Part shown: one piece after another, positions 7,929 through 16,522 of the stretch
Numbering within the stretch: the stretch's first letter is position 1
How the letters are laid out: every line of letters begins with the position of its first letter
Source of the DNA: an uncultured Bacteroidales bacterium
GTDB taxonomy: Bacteria; Bacteroidota; Bacteroidia; Bacteroidales; Paludibacteraceae
Length of the DNA stretch: 64,000 bases
Reading direction: 5' to 3'
Assembly (NCBI GenBank): GCA_902778935.1
Contig: CACYZT010000004.1
Location: forward strand, 1 to 64,000
Made by a program: the position numbers and the translations under genes
Notes under the pieces: model-generated
What the model saw: only the letters and a program-made list of their open reading frames with translations
Told to the model about the DNA's origin: nothing
Databases searched by the model: none

Positions 7929-8705
7929 GTGCTCTTAAGAGCCATACTCGATAGCATAGAATCTGTAGCGCCACGGAGTGCCCAGGAGGAATGGGATAAC
8001 TCGGGAATGCAGGTAGGTGACACAGGACGCGATGTAAGCTCCGTTCTCTTGACCACAGACGTTACGCCTGATGTGGTCAATGAGGCTGTTATGCTCGGTT
8101 GTCAACTGATCGTGAGTCACCATCCGTTACTTTTCCACGGACTTAAACAAGTATGCGGTCAGAGTCCGCAGGCAGAGGTGGTAGCGATGGCTATCAAACA
8201 CGATATCGCTATCTATTCCGCTCACACGAGTCTGGACAGTGTCCGCGGCGGCATCAACACACGCTTGGCCGACCAATTAGGCATCCGGGATTACCGCTTT
8301 TTAGTTCCGACAGCGGACGGCGAAACGGGTCTGGGCGTCATCGGCCAACTGCAGAAACCGATGGCTTATACCGATTTCATCCGTTTCGTACGCGAGCGTT
8401 TGGATTGCACCTACGTCCGCTACACGCGCGCCGCAAAAGAGCCTGTGCAGACAATCGCTCTGTGCGGAGGTAGCGGAGCCGAGTTCATCGAAACGGCGAT
8501 AGAGCAAGGAGCGGATGTCTATCTGACCGCCGACTGCAAATACCACGAGTTTCAAGATGCAGACGGACGAATAGGACTGATAGACATCGACCATTGGATC
8601 TCCGAGCGTCATGCACGGGATATATTCCGGGATATCCTCTCGCCTCTCGGCGTAGCATGCATCCAAAGCCAAACCGACAAAACACCGATACAAATATATA
8701 AATAA
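7929..8705 (+). CDS. Nif3-like dinuclear metal centre hexameric protein
   Basis: 258 residues; the start is GTG at 7929, immediately after the TAA of DUF5606 (7926-7928), which suggests coupled translation. EEWDNSGMQVGD (20-31), LIVSHHPLLFHG (60-71) and IYSAHTSLDSVRGG hold the conserved His/Asp ligands of the dimetal site. DVYLTADCKYHEF and DHWISE near the C-terminus replace the common D(I/V)xxTGE / GHYxSE forms. Members form toroidal hexamers; GTP cyclohydrolase I type 2 activity is often annotated but unproven. Conserved order with DUF5606 and the zinc-ribbon gene suggests a shared role. Confidence 0.92.
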   Translation: MLLRAILDSIESVAPRSAQEEWDNSGMQVGDTGRDVSSVLLTTDVTPDVVNEAVMLGCQLIVSHHPLLFHGLKQVCGQSPQAEVVAMAIKHDIAIYSAHTSLDSVRGGINTRLADQLGIRDYRFLVPTADGETGLGVIGQLQKPMAYTDFIRFVRERLDCTYVRYTRAAKEPVQTIALCGGSGAEFIETAIEQGADVYLTADCKYHEFQDADGRIGLIDIDHWISERHARDIFRDILSPLGVACIQSQTDKTPIQIYK

Positions 8706-8713
8706 ATAACAAT

Positions 8714-9448
8714 ATGGCAAGAACGAAAGAATTGACAGTAGAGGACAAGCTCAAATACCTCTACGAATTGCAGCAAGTAGATTCGAAAATCGACTCGTTG
8801 CGCATCCTGGCGGGTGAGTTACCGCAGGAAGTGAAGGATATGGCAGACGAAGTGGAAGGTCTGAAAACCCGTCTGGCTAATATCGAGAATGACATCAAAG
8901 AGTGCGAGACGCAGATTTCCGACCACCGTGTACGCACGGAGAACGCGAACGCGTCTATCAGCCGTTACCGCGAGCAGCAGAACACCGTTCGCAACAACCG
9001 CGAGTTCGACAACCTGAACAAGGAAATCGAATACCAGGAACTGGAGATCGAAGCATCGCAACGCAAGATCAAGCACTTCACGGCTGAGTTGGAGGCTCGT
9101 GTAGCAGAGAAAGCGAAGACGACCAAAGACATCGAGGAGCGTACGGTTGATTTGAACCAGAAACGTTCCGAGCTGGACCAGATTCTCGCTGAGACGAAAG
9201 CAGAGACCGAGCAACTTGTACTGCGTGCAGCAGAGCTGGAGAAGAAAATCGACGAGCGTCTGTTAGCCGGTTTCAAGCGTATCCGCAAGAATGCCCGTAA
9301 CGGTCTGGCCGTAGTGAAAGTAGAGCGTGATTCGTGCGGTGGTTGCCACGCCAAAATCCCTGCTCAGCAGCAGCTCGACATCCGTACGCGCAAGAAGATT
9401 ATCGTGTGTGAGTTCTGCGGTAGAATATTAGTAGACCCAGAGATGTAA
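8714..9448 (+). CDS. Coiled-coil protein with C4-type zinc ribbon
   Basis: 244 residues. A long antiparallel coiled coil (about 10-195, rich in Glu/Lys/Arg heptads) precedes a C-terminal zinc ribbon with paired cysteines in CGGCHAKIP and VCEFCGRILVD. Family members occur widely downstream of nif3-like genes; they are proposed to bind nucleic acid or proteins, function unresolved. It follows the Nif3 gene by 8 bases. Its last 50 bases overlap the end of the convergent CPBP gene, so no terminator separates the two. Confidence 0.88.
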   Translation: MARTKELTVEDKLKYLYELQQVDSKIDSLRILAGELPQEVKDMADEVEGLKTRLANIENDIKECETQISDHRVRTENANASISRYREQQNTVRNNREFDNLNKEIEYQELEIEASQRKIKHFTAELEARVAEKAKTTKDIEERTVDLNQKRSELDQILAETKAETEQLVLRAAELEKKIDERLLAGFKRIRKNARNGLAVVKVERDSCGGCHAKIPAQQQLDIRTRKKIIVCEFCGRILVDPEM

Positions 9449-10256
9449 TCACAAGGCTGAGAACGCCTATGTACCATGTTGTGCCGGCACCGAAAGTGTC
9501 GGCATAATTTTTACCCTCTCCCACTCCATCGAGGGCATAATAGGCAATAACCGCCAAGCCGTTGTTCGTAAAATGCATCACCATCGGAATCCACAGACTA
9601 CCCGACCAGACGAAGACATAACCGAACATAGCGCCCATCAACATACGCGGGACGAAACCGAAAAACTGCATGTGGATGGCGGAGAAGATGACAGCTGTCA
9701 CCCATATAGCGACATGCACTCTCGCCTTAGATACTTCACCATCCGTCAGTAATTGCTGGAGCGTACCGCGGAAAGAGAGCTCTTCTGCCAACGCGGGAAG
9801 GAGCGCCATCAGACCGATATTGACAAGAAGCATACCGATGTTATCCGCCTTTAAGAATTGCTCCGTCAGGACCGCGGCCGCATCCTCCATCGCGCGGAGT
9901 CGTTGCTCCAGCGCCGCCATCGAATCGGGCAGTCGGAGCCGGCTATTCAAGTCCGCCAAGAGATTGATAGCAGGAACGGCGCAAACCATTATTCCGACCG
10001 CCAGGATGATGAGTCGGCCATCCGGTTTTCGGTCCATTTGGAGCCAAGCGAAGGGACGATGACGCTCATTCCACATCCATGCGCAGAGGATAGGCGGCAG
10101 AAGGAATGTAGCCAGGGTCTGGACGAACTGAAACCATTTAAGGCTCGCCGTCGTCTGATTACCGCCGCACAGCACCCATGAGCCCATCGCTATGAGCGTG
10201 AGTACCGACATGACGGCTATCCATACCATGATTCGCACCAATATCTTCTTCATCAT
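9399..10256 (-). CDS. CPBP-family intramembrane metalloprotease
   Basis: 285 residues with seven to eight hydrophobic segments. The ABI/CPBP motifs are all present: EELSFRGTLQ (Glu158-Glu159...Arg163), FSAIH (His195) and MVMHFTNNG (His228, Asn232). The Glu/His set builds the active site facing the membrane, as in Rce1. Substrate unknown; bacterial members range from prenyl-protein peptidases to bacteriocin-immunity factors. It lies 33 bases after the AraC gene at 10290-11435 and may be co-transcribed. Its 3' end overlaps the zinc-ribbon gene by 50 bases in the opposite direction. Confidence 0.9.
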   Translation of the reverse strand: MMKKILVRIMVWIAVMSVLTLIAMGSWVLCGGNQTTASLKWFQFVQTLATFLLPPILCAWMWNERHRPFAWLQMDRKPDGRLIILAVGIMVCAVPAINLLADLNSRLRLPDSMAALEQRLRAMEDAAAVLTEQFLKADNIGMLLVNIGLMALLPALAEELSFRGTLQQLLTDGEVSKARVHVAIWVTAVIFSAIHMQFFGFVPRMLMGAMFGYVFVWSGSLWIPMVMHFTNNGLAVIAYYALDGVGEGKNYADTFGAGTTWYIGVLSLVITSLGLLIFYRRTHTR

Positions 10257-10289
10257 TCTATTCGATTTTTGACTGCTTAGGTTGACAGA

Positions 10290-11435
10290 CTATCCTTTCC
10301 ACTCGCTGGGTTTGACTCCTGTCTCGCGGAGGAAAGCGCGTGTGAACATCGTGGGCGACGAGAAACCGCAACGCTCGGCTATGTCCTGCAGTTTGAGTCC
10401 GGGTTGAGCGGCAATGAGTTTTTCCGCTTCCTCAATGCGGAAACGATTCACCCACTGGTAGAACGAACAACCGCACTCGCTGTTGATGAGTTGACTGAGG
10501 TATGTTCTGTTCAACGGCAAGACCTGCTGCAAATCCAAGAGCTGAAAATCAGGACTGAGGTACGGTCTCTGCTCCTTCATCCATGAGTCGAGCATAGCCA
10601 TATTGGCGGTATTCGACAACTCGTCCGTTTTGTCCTCCTCATTCTCCTTGGTGCGCAGACGCGTCCATGGGTCGGGACGATAGAGCACACGCTCGGTGGT
10701 ATAAGAGAGGATGAGGATAAACGTCAGATTTTGGGTAAACATCCGGTTCGGCACATACCAGAAGACGATGAAATAGAACGCCATTCCGAGGACAAAAAGC
10801 ATCGTCAGATAGCGCACAATCCACTGTACATCGATATCATCCATCGTGGAGAAATTGTCCTCACACCATTGGCGATACTTACGAATATGACGGCATAGCA
10901 TAAGGAAGATAACAAACGGATAAATCATGATGATGTACAGTAAGTTAGCCGGCACAAAATAATCCACAACGCCTAATATAATCATCGGCAGCAGCAATAG
11001 TACCGCTCGCCACCAGTTGAGCCACCCGGGACGCAGAATTTGCGTGGGATAGATGAAGAGCATGAAAGCCAGCAAGTTACCAAAGGTAACGGATGCATTG
11101 AACAGCGGGTCGGACGGCATACCGCCGATAACCCGGATATGCAGTATGAACTCTATTACCCATAGTACCAAATAGAAACATCCCATGGCCAACAAGACGA
11201 TTGCCCATGATCGGCGGATAGTGTTCCGGTCCTCATGGACGAACAAGAGAGCGGCTCCGAACAGGCTGATGACGGATATGCAGATGTATTCCGTCGGATT
11301 GACATAGTTCTCGAACACAGACTCCGGAATAAAGGCTCCCAGCCAATAACTAAGCACCGTGAGCGTAAAAAGCACCACGCCGAAGAAGACCTCCGACCGG
11401 TAATTGAACCAAAGATTTCGAATCATTTGTTTCAT
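10290..11435 (-). CDS. AraC-family regulator with seven-helix membrane domain
   Basis: 381 residues. About seven membrane helices occupy residues 12-235 (15-35, 45-62, 73-95, 110-130, 140-160, 163-180, 205-230). A linker follows, then an AraC DNA-binding domain (275-381, LQQVLPLNRTYLSQLINSE; AERCGFSSPTMFTRAFLRE; ending VKPSEWKG). It is the full-length paralogue of 1387-2097, and the starts align (MKQMIRNLW / MKRRLHDIW). A promoter -7 box ends five bases before the ATG, so the mRNA is predicted leaderless. The likely role is membrane sensing coupled to transcription; ligand and targets are unknown. The CPBP protease gene downstream may be its partner, by position only. Confidence 0.87.
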   Translation of the reverse strand: MKQMIRNLWFNYRSEVFFGVVLFTLTVLSYWLGAFIPESVFENYVNPTEYICISVISLFGAALLFVHEDRNTIRRSWAIVLLAMGCFYLVLWVIEFILHIRVIGGMPSDPLFNASVTFGNLLAFMLFIYPTQILRPGWLNWWRAVLLLLPMIILGVVDYFVPANLLYIIMIYPFVIFLMLCRHIRKYRQWCEDNFSTMDDIDVQWIVRYLTMLFVLGMAFYFIVFWYVPNRMFTQNLTFILILSYTTERVLYRPDPWTRLRTKENEEDKTDELSNTANMAMLDSWMKEQRPYLSPDFQLLDLQQVLPLNRTYLSQLINSECGCSFYQWVNRFRIEEAEKLIAAQPGLKLQDIAERCGFSSPTMFTRAFLRETGVKPSEWKG

Positions 11436-11439
11436 GCTG

Positions 11440-11471
11440 CAAAGTTACTGCTTTTTTTCGAAACATGCAAA
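11440..11471 (-). promoter_or_regulatory. Promoter of the 7-TM AraC regulator gene (leaderless mRNA predicted)
   Basis: TTTG (11468-11471), 20 bases, TAACTTTG (11440-11447). The ATG occupies 11433-11435, about where transcription should start. Confidence 0.7.
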
Positions 11472-11571
11472 TAAAAATGAGATATTCTTTAACTTTCGCA
11501 AACCAAATCACACATTTGGGCAGCAAAAAGGCGTAAATTGACAACAATTTATGCAAGCAAGATTCGTTTTT

Positions 11572-11614
11572 TTACCAATTTATTTGGTAATTCAAAATAT
11601 TTGTTGTACCTTTG
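11572..11614 (+). promoter_or_regulatory. yhcH-glgB promoter with overlapping inverted repeat
   Basis: TTTG (11583-11586), 20 bases, TACCTTTG (11607-11614). A perfect 7-base inverted repeat TTACCAA/TTGGTAA (11572-11578 and 11584-11590, 5-base centre) covers the -33 box, which is where a repressor site would be expected. Confidence 0.65.
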
Positions 11615-11648
11615 TAGCCAAATTTGACATTAACCAAAATTAAGATAT

Positions 11649-12104
11649 ATGATACTTGACAAATTAGAGAACGCTGATTGGTATTACGACAGCGTACCGG
11701 GACTTAAAGAATTCATGAAATTCTACAATGAGAATGACCTTGAGGAAATGCCGGCATGCAAGATTTTTCTGGACGGCAAGGACCTGTTTGTAAACATCGT
11801 GGACTTCAAGGGCAAAGAGGAGTCTAAATGCCGGATGGAGGCACACAGGGACTATCTGGATATTCAAATTCCGTTAGGCGATGACGAAGTGATGGGATGG
11901 AAAGCGCAAGTGGATTGCCAGGAGGTGACACAAGAGTACGATGAGGGCAAGGACGTAGAGTTCTACGGCGATAAAGCGACCGCCAAGTTTACCGTTCCTG
12001 CCGGCCATTTCGCTGTGTTCTTCCCTACCGACGCTCACCAACCGGGTATTGCTCCGGGCAAAGAGTACCGCAAACTGATTGTTAAGGCAAAGGTTAATTG
12101 TTAA
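11649..12104 (+). CDS. YhcH/YjgK/YiaL family protein (DUF386)
   Basis: 151 residues, the normal family length. MILDKLENADWYYDSVPGL, RMEAHRDYLDIQIPLGDDE and FAVFFPTDAHQPGIA carry the conserved His/Glu/Asp residues of a cupin-like barrel. E. coli YhcH (NanQ) accelerates anomerisation of sialic acid, and other members associate with beta-galactosidase or sugar operons. Here it leads a unit with glgB and nagB, so a role on amino sugars is plausible but inferred. Its promoter carries a candidate operator. The stop codon merges into a GTTAA-type repeat that fills the whole gap to glgB. Confidence 0.9.
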   Translation: MILDKLENADWYYDSVPGLKEFMKFYNENDLEEMPACKIFLDGKDLFVNIVDFKGKEESKCRMEAHRDYLDIQIPLGDDEVMGWKAQVDCQEVTQEYDEGKDVEFYGDKATAKFTVPAGHFAVFFPTDAHQPGIAPGKEYRKLIVKAKVNC

Positions 12105-12139
12105 GCCGTTAAACTGTTAAATCGTTAAATTGTTATACC
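12100..12139. repeat. Five-unit 8-base repeat filling the yhcH-glgB gap
   Basis: Five consecutive 8-base units of the form GTTAANNN (the last GTTATACC) run from the yhcH stop codon to the base before the glgB ATG. A shorter copy is at 17464-17484. Confidence 0.85.
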
Positions 12140-14230
12140 ATGGCAACAAAGAAAGCTGAACAAACACAACATTTAGGAATCGTGGAGCACGACCCGTATC
12201 TGCAGCCCTATGAGGATGCGCTGAGGGCACGTGCCGACTATGCGGTTCGCAAAGAACAAGAGCTCACGGGCGGTAAGTCGTTAGCCGACTGGGCAAGCGG
12301 ATATCTCTATTTCGGTCTGCACCATGTGAAGGGCGAATGGGTGCTTCGCGAGTGGGCACCGAACGCCACCGCTATCTATATCAAAGGCGACATGAACGGA
12401 TGGCAGAAGGACGAGAACTACCGTCTGCAGCCGAAGGAGAACGGCGTTTGGGAAGCCAAGCTGCCGGAAGAAGCGCTCAAGCACGGTCAGTACTACCGTT
12501 TGCTGGTAGAGTGGAACGGCGGATGGGGTGAGCGCATCCCGAGTTATGTACGTCGCGTGGTACAGGACGACCAGACGAAGATTTTCTCCGCCCAGGTTTG
12601 GGACGAGCCGGAATATGAATGGAAGAACAGAAAACCCCACCCGACCTCCCCACAAGGGAGGAGAAAGAGCAACGAAGCTTTGTACATTTACGAGTGCCAT
12701 ATCGGCATGAGTTCGGAGCAGGAGAAAGTGAACAGCTACGAGGAGTTCCGCCGTGACGTGTTGCCGCGTATTGTCAAGTTAGGCTATAACTGCGTGCAAA
12801 TCATGGCCATTCAGGAGCACCCGTATTACGGCAGTTTCGGATACCATGTATCCAATTTCTTTGCCGCCAGCAGTCGTTTCGGTACGCCTAATGAGTTGAA
12901 AGCGCTGATAGACGATATCCACGGTCATGGCATGCACGTCATCATGGACCTGGTACACAGTCATGCAGTAAAGAACGAGCTCGAAGGCCTCGGAAACTTC
13001 GACGGCACGGGATATCAGTATTTCCACGACGGTGGTCGTCGCGAGCATCCGGCATGGGACAGTCTATGCTTCAACTACGGCAAGAACGAAGTGCTGCATT
13101 TCCTGCTGAGTAACTGCAAATTCTGGATAGACGAATATGATTTCGACGGATTCCGCTTCGACGGCGTGACCAGTATGATTTACCGCAGTCACGGTTTGGG
13201 CGAGGACTTCAACGGTTATCCGAGTTATTTCAACGGAAACGAAGACGGCGATGCGCTAATGTATCTGACGTTGGCAAACAAGGTTATTCACGAGGTCAAA
13301 CCGGAGGCAATCACTATCGCCGAAGAGATGTCCGGCATGCCCGGATTGGCAGCCCCGATAGAAGACGGCGGTGTGGGCTTCGACTATCGTTTGGCGATGG
13401 GTATCCCTGATTTCTGGATTAAGTATATCAAGGAAGTGAAGGACGAGGACTGGAAAGCCGGTCATATCCTATACGAGATGACCAACCGTCGTGAGGACGA
13501 GAAGACCATCAGTTATGCCGAGAGTCACGACCAGGCACTCGTGGGCGACAAGACGATTATCTTCCGTCTCGTGGACTCCGATATGTATTGGCATTTCGAG
13601 CATGGCCACTCGACCTACATGGCAGACCGCGGCATAGCGCTGCATAAGATGATAAGACTTATCACGGCTTCGACTATCAACGGCGGTTATCTCAACTTTA
13701 TGGGCAATGAGTTCGGTCATCCGGAATGGATTGATTTCCCGCGTGAGGGTAACGGCTGGAGTTATAAGTATGCCCGCCGTCAATGGAGTCTGGTGGACAA
13801 TCCGGACTATTTCTTCGCGGACCTCAACCGTTTCGACGAGGCGATGATTCATCTGCTCCGCGAACATCTGTTGGTTCAAAATCCGACAGCGGAGGAGAAG
13901 CGCTATCACGTAGGCAAACATCTGCCTTGGGTGATGAAATGGTGGGACAACGAAGGCGACCAGGTTGTGGCATACCAGCGCGGCGAGTTGCTGTTTATAT
14001 TCAACTGGAACGGCACGAAATCATTCTCTGACTACGGTATGCTGGTGCCGGAAGGCAAGTACCAGGTAGTGCTCAACACCGACGCTAAAGAGTTCGCAGG
14101 CTTTGGTTTAGCCGACGACAGCGTAGAGCATTTCACCCAGCACGACCCGCTCTATGAGAAAGACGGTAAGGGATGGCTGAAGATGTACCTGCCTGCCCGC
14201 AGCGCAGTCGTACTGAAAAGAACAGATTAA
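12140..14230 (+). CDS. glgB: 1,4-alpha-glucan branching enzyme (GH13, eukaryote-like subfamily)
   Basis: 696 residues; makes alpha-1,6 branches in glycogen. An N-terminal CBM48 (about 55-155, GLHHVKGEWVLREWAPNA) precedes the GH13 barrel with region I IMDLVHSHA (268-276), region II GFRFDGVTSM with nucleophile Asp341, region III ITIAEEMSG with acid/base Glu395 and region IV ESHDQ with Asp464; an all-beta C-domain ends the protein. The layout resembles the eukaryotic-type (GH13_8) enzymes found in many Bacteroidetes. Residues 164-177 (KPHPTSPQGRRKS) are encoded by a G/C-rich palindromic repeat inserted in frame in the linker before YIYECHIGM. No glgA or glgP lies in the window. Confidence 0.95.
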   Translation: MATKKAEQTQHLGIVEHDPYLQPYEDALRARADYAVRKEQELTGGKSLADWASGYLYFGLHHVKGEWVLREWAPNATAIYIKGDMNGWQKDENYRLQPKENGVWEAKLPEEALKHGQYYRLLVEWNGGWGERIPSYVRRVVQDDQTKIFSAQVWDEPEYEWKNRKPHPTSPQGRRKSNEALYIYECHIGMSSEQEKVNSYEEFRRDVLPRIVKLGYNCVQIMAIQEHPYYGSFGYHVSNFFAASSRFGTPNELKALIDDIHGHGMHVIMDLVHSHAVKNELEGLGNFDGTGYQYFHDGGRREHPAWDSLCFNYGKNEVLHFLLSNCKFWIDEYDFDGFRFDGVTSMIYRSHGLGEDFNGYPSYFNGNEDGDALMYLTLANKVIHEVKPEAITIAEEMSGMPGLAAPIEDGGVGFDYRLAMGIPDFWIKYIKEVKDEDWKAGHILYEMTNRREDEKTISYAESHDQALVGDKTIIFRLVDSDMYWHFEHGHSTYMADRGIALHKMIRLITASTINGGYLNFMGNEFGHPEWIDFPREGNGWSYKYARRQWSLVDNPDYFFADLNRFDEAMIHLLREHLLVQNPTAEEKRYHVGKHLPWVMKWWDNEGDQVVAYQRGELLFIFNWNGTKSFSDYGMLVPEGKYQVVLNTDAKEFAGFGLADDSVEHFTQHDPLYEKDGKGWLKMYLPARSAVVLKRTD
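12634..12664. repeat. G/C-rich palindromic repeat in frame inside glgB
   Basis: CCTCCC (12645-12650) and GGGAGG (12656-12661) form a perfect 6-base stem with a 5-base loop, flanked by CCCCACCCGA. It encodes HPTSPQGRR, residues foreign to the family at this linker. Elements translating as PHPxSPxGR are common scattered repeats in Bacteroidetes genomes (from memory). Confidence 0.7.
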
Positions 14231-14249
14231 AAATTAAAAAATAAAAACA

Positions 14250-15059
14250 ATGCGAGTAATTATTGAACCATCGTATGACCTGCTGAGCCAGTGGGCTGCG
14301 AATTATGTAGCAAAACGAATCAATGAGTTTGAGCCCAAAGAGGGTAAGCCGTTTGTATTAGGTCTTCCGACCGGCAGTTCGCCTCTGGGTATGTACAAAG
14401 CCCTGATTGCGCTGAACAAAGCAGGCAAAGTGTCCTTCCGTAATGTAGTGACGTTCAACATGGACGAGTATGTCAACCTGCCGGAAGAGCACCCCGAGAG
14501 CTATCACAGCTTCATGTGGAATAATTTCTTCAGCCATATCGACATCCGCAAGGAGAACGTCAATATCCTGAATGGTAACGCAGAGGACCTCGTAGCCGAG
14601 TGCGCGCGTTACGAAGAGAAAATCAAAAATATCGGTGGCATTCACCTGTTCCTCGGCGGTATCGGTCCGGACGGACATATCGCCTTCAACGAGCCGGGTT
14701 CGTCTCTATCCAGCCGTACGCGCAAGAAAGAGCTGACGACCGACACCATCATCGCTAACAGCCGATTCTTCGACAACGACGTGAATAAAGTGCCGAAGAC
14801 AGCTCTTACAGTCGGTGTAGGAACGGTTATGGACGCCAAAGAGGTGCTGATTATGGTGAACGGTCATAACAAAGCACGTGCTCTCCAGCATGCGATCGAG
14901 GAGCCTATCAGCCATATGTGGACCGTTTCTGCGCTCCAGATGCACCAACACGGCATCATCGTCTGCGACGAGGCTGCTTGCGAGGAACTCAAACTCGGTA
15001 CATTCAAGTATTTCAAGGATATCGAGAAAAATAATCTTGATCCGAAAACACTGTTGTAA
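14250..15059 (+). CDS. nagB: Glucosamine-6-phosphate deaminase
   Basis: 269 residues, standard for NagB, which converts glucosamine-6-phosphate to fructose-6-phosphate and ammonia. [17 protein letters not shown] (37-53), [11 protein letters not shown] with catalytic Asp72, and [20 protein letters not shown] are diagnostic. It ends LDPKTLL with TAATG overlapping the cysS start by one base. Together with yhcH it points to amino-sugar catabolism feeding glycolysis, while glgB stores the surplus; the metabolic link is inferred. Confidence 0.96.
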   Translation: MRVIIEPSYDLLSQWAANYVAKRINEFEPKEGKPFVLGLPTGSSPLGMYKALIALNKAGKVSFRNVVTFNMDEYVNLPEEHPESYHSFMWNNFFSHIDIRKENVNILNGNAEDLVAECARYEEKIKNIGGIHLFLGGIGPDGHIAFNEPGSSLSSRTRKKELTTDTIIANSRFFDNDVNKVPKTALTVGVGTVMDAKEVLIMVNGHNKARALQHAIEEPISHMWTVSALQMHQHGIIVCDEAACEELKLGTFKYFKDIEKNNLDPKTLL

Positions 15060-16522
15060 TGTTAGAAATATATAATTCATTAACACGATTTAAAGAAACA
15101 TTCAAACCACTACACGAGGGACACGTAGGCATGTATGTCTGCGGTCCCACCGTGTATGGGGATGCCCATCTGGGTCACGCACGTCCCGCGATTACGTTTG
15201 ACCTGCTATTCCGTTATCTGCAGTATTTAGGTTATAAGGTGCGCTACGTACGCAACATCACGGATGTCGGTCACCTTGAGCACGATGCGGATGAGGGAGA
15301 GGACAAGATAGCCAAGAAAGCGCGACTCGAGCAACTCGAGCCGATGGAGGTGGTGCAGTTCTATACCAACCGCTATCATCGCGACATGGCTGCGCTTAAT
15401 GTTCTGCCGCCTTCGATAGAACCGCACGCTTCGGGACATATCATCGAGCAGATTGCGTTTGTACAGAAGATATTGGACAAAGGCTATGCGTACGTGTCCA
15501 ACGGTTCGGTCTATATGGACGTAGAGAAATACGCCAAGGACTATCCGTACGGCAAGCTCTCCGGACGTAACCTCAATGACATCGTTACAGAGACCCGCGA
15601 GTTGGACGGACAGGAAGAGAAGAAGCACAGTTATGACTTCGCGTTATGGAAGAAAGCGGCGCCGGAGCATATCATGCACTGGCCTTCGCCTTGGTCGGAA
15701 GGATTCCCCGGATGGCACATGGAGTGCTCCACGATGGGCACGAAGTATCTGGGTGAACAATTCGATATCCACGGCGGTGGTCTGGACCTTATCTTCCCGC
15801 ACCACGAGGCAGAGATAGCGCAGAGTTGTGCGGCTTTGGGACACGAATCCGTTCACTACTGGATGCACAACAACATGATTACCATCGCCGGTAAGAAGAT
15901 GGGTAAGAGTTATAACAACTTCATCACACTGGAGCAGTTCTTCACGGGCAACCATCCTCTGTTGAGCAAGCCTTTCGGTCCGATGGTTATTCGATTCTTC
16001 ATCCTGCAGGCGCACTACCGCTCGACGGTTGACTTCTCTTCCGAGGCTCTCGAAGCGGCAGAGAAAGGACTGCAACGTATGCAGGAAGCTTATGCCAGAT
16101 TGCAGAAATTGCAAGCAGGTAAGGAGACGACGGTAGAAGTAGCAGGTCTGCGCCAACGCTGCCAAGAGGCGATGGATGACGATCTCAATACACCGTTTGT
16201 GATTGCCGCTCTGTTTGACAGCACACGCGCCATCAATACTGTATGGGACGGTAAGGGTTCTATCAGCGAGGCCGACCTCAAAGAGTTGCGAGATATATGG
16301 AAGACCTACGCCATCGATATCCTCGGCCTGCGGCTGGAGGCAGAAGACGGAGCCAACGCCAACGCCAAAGCTTTCTCCGGTGCGATTGACCTGCTGCTCG
16401 GTATTCGTCTGCAAGCCAAGCAGAACAAAGACTGGGCTACCTCCGACAAGATTCGTAACGAATTGACGGCACTCGGATTCCAAATCAAAGACACCAAAGA
16501 CGGCTTCGAATGGAGTATTTGA
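15059..16522 (+). CDS. cysS: Cysteinyl-tRNA synthetase
   Basis: 487 residues, class I synthetase. [18 protein letters not shown] (26-43) has zinc ligand Cys28 and the HIGH-type HLGH (37-40). GWHMECSTM and HHEAEIAQS supply the other zinc ligands, and KKMGKS is the KMSKS loop. The C-terminal helical and mixed domain (about 360-487) binds the tRNA. The start overlaps the nagB stop by one base, and the end overlaps the DUF5715 gene by 13 bases. Confidence 0.97.
   Translation: MLEIYNSLTRFKETFKPLHEGHVGMYVCGPTVYGDAHLGHARPAITFDLLFRYLQYLGYKVRYVRNITDVGHLEHDADEGEDKIAKKARLEQLEPMEVVQFYTNRYHRDMAALNVLPPSIEPHASGHIIEQIAFVQKILDKGYAYVSNGSVYMDVEKYAKDYPYGKLSGRNLNDIVTETRELDGQEEKKHSYDFALWKKAAPEHIMHWPSPWSEGFPGWHMECSTMGTKYLGEQFDIHGGGLDLIFPHHEAEIAQSCAALGHESVHYWMHNNMITIAGKKMGKSYNNFITLEQFFTGNHPLLSKPFGPMVIRFFILQAHYRSTVDFSSEALEAAEKGLQRMQEAYARLQKLQAGKETTVEVAGLRQRCQEAMDDDLNTPFVIAALFDSTRAINTVWDGKGSISEADLKELRDIWKTYAIDILGLRLEAEDGANANAKAFSGAIDLLLGIRLQAKQNKDWATSDKIRNELTALGFQIKDTKDGFEWSI

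Noticed and set aside
9399-9448. Overlapping convergent ends of the zinc-ribbon and CPBP genes as a frameshift or assembly error
   Set aside because: Both proteins are of normal length with intact motifs; tail-to-tail overlap is simple gene packing.
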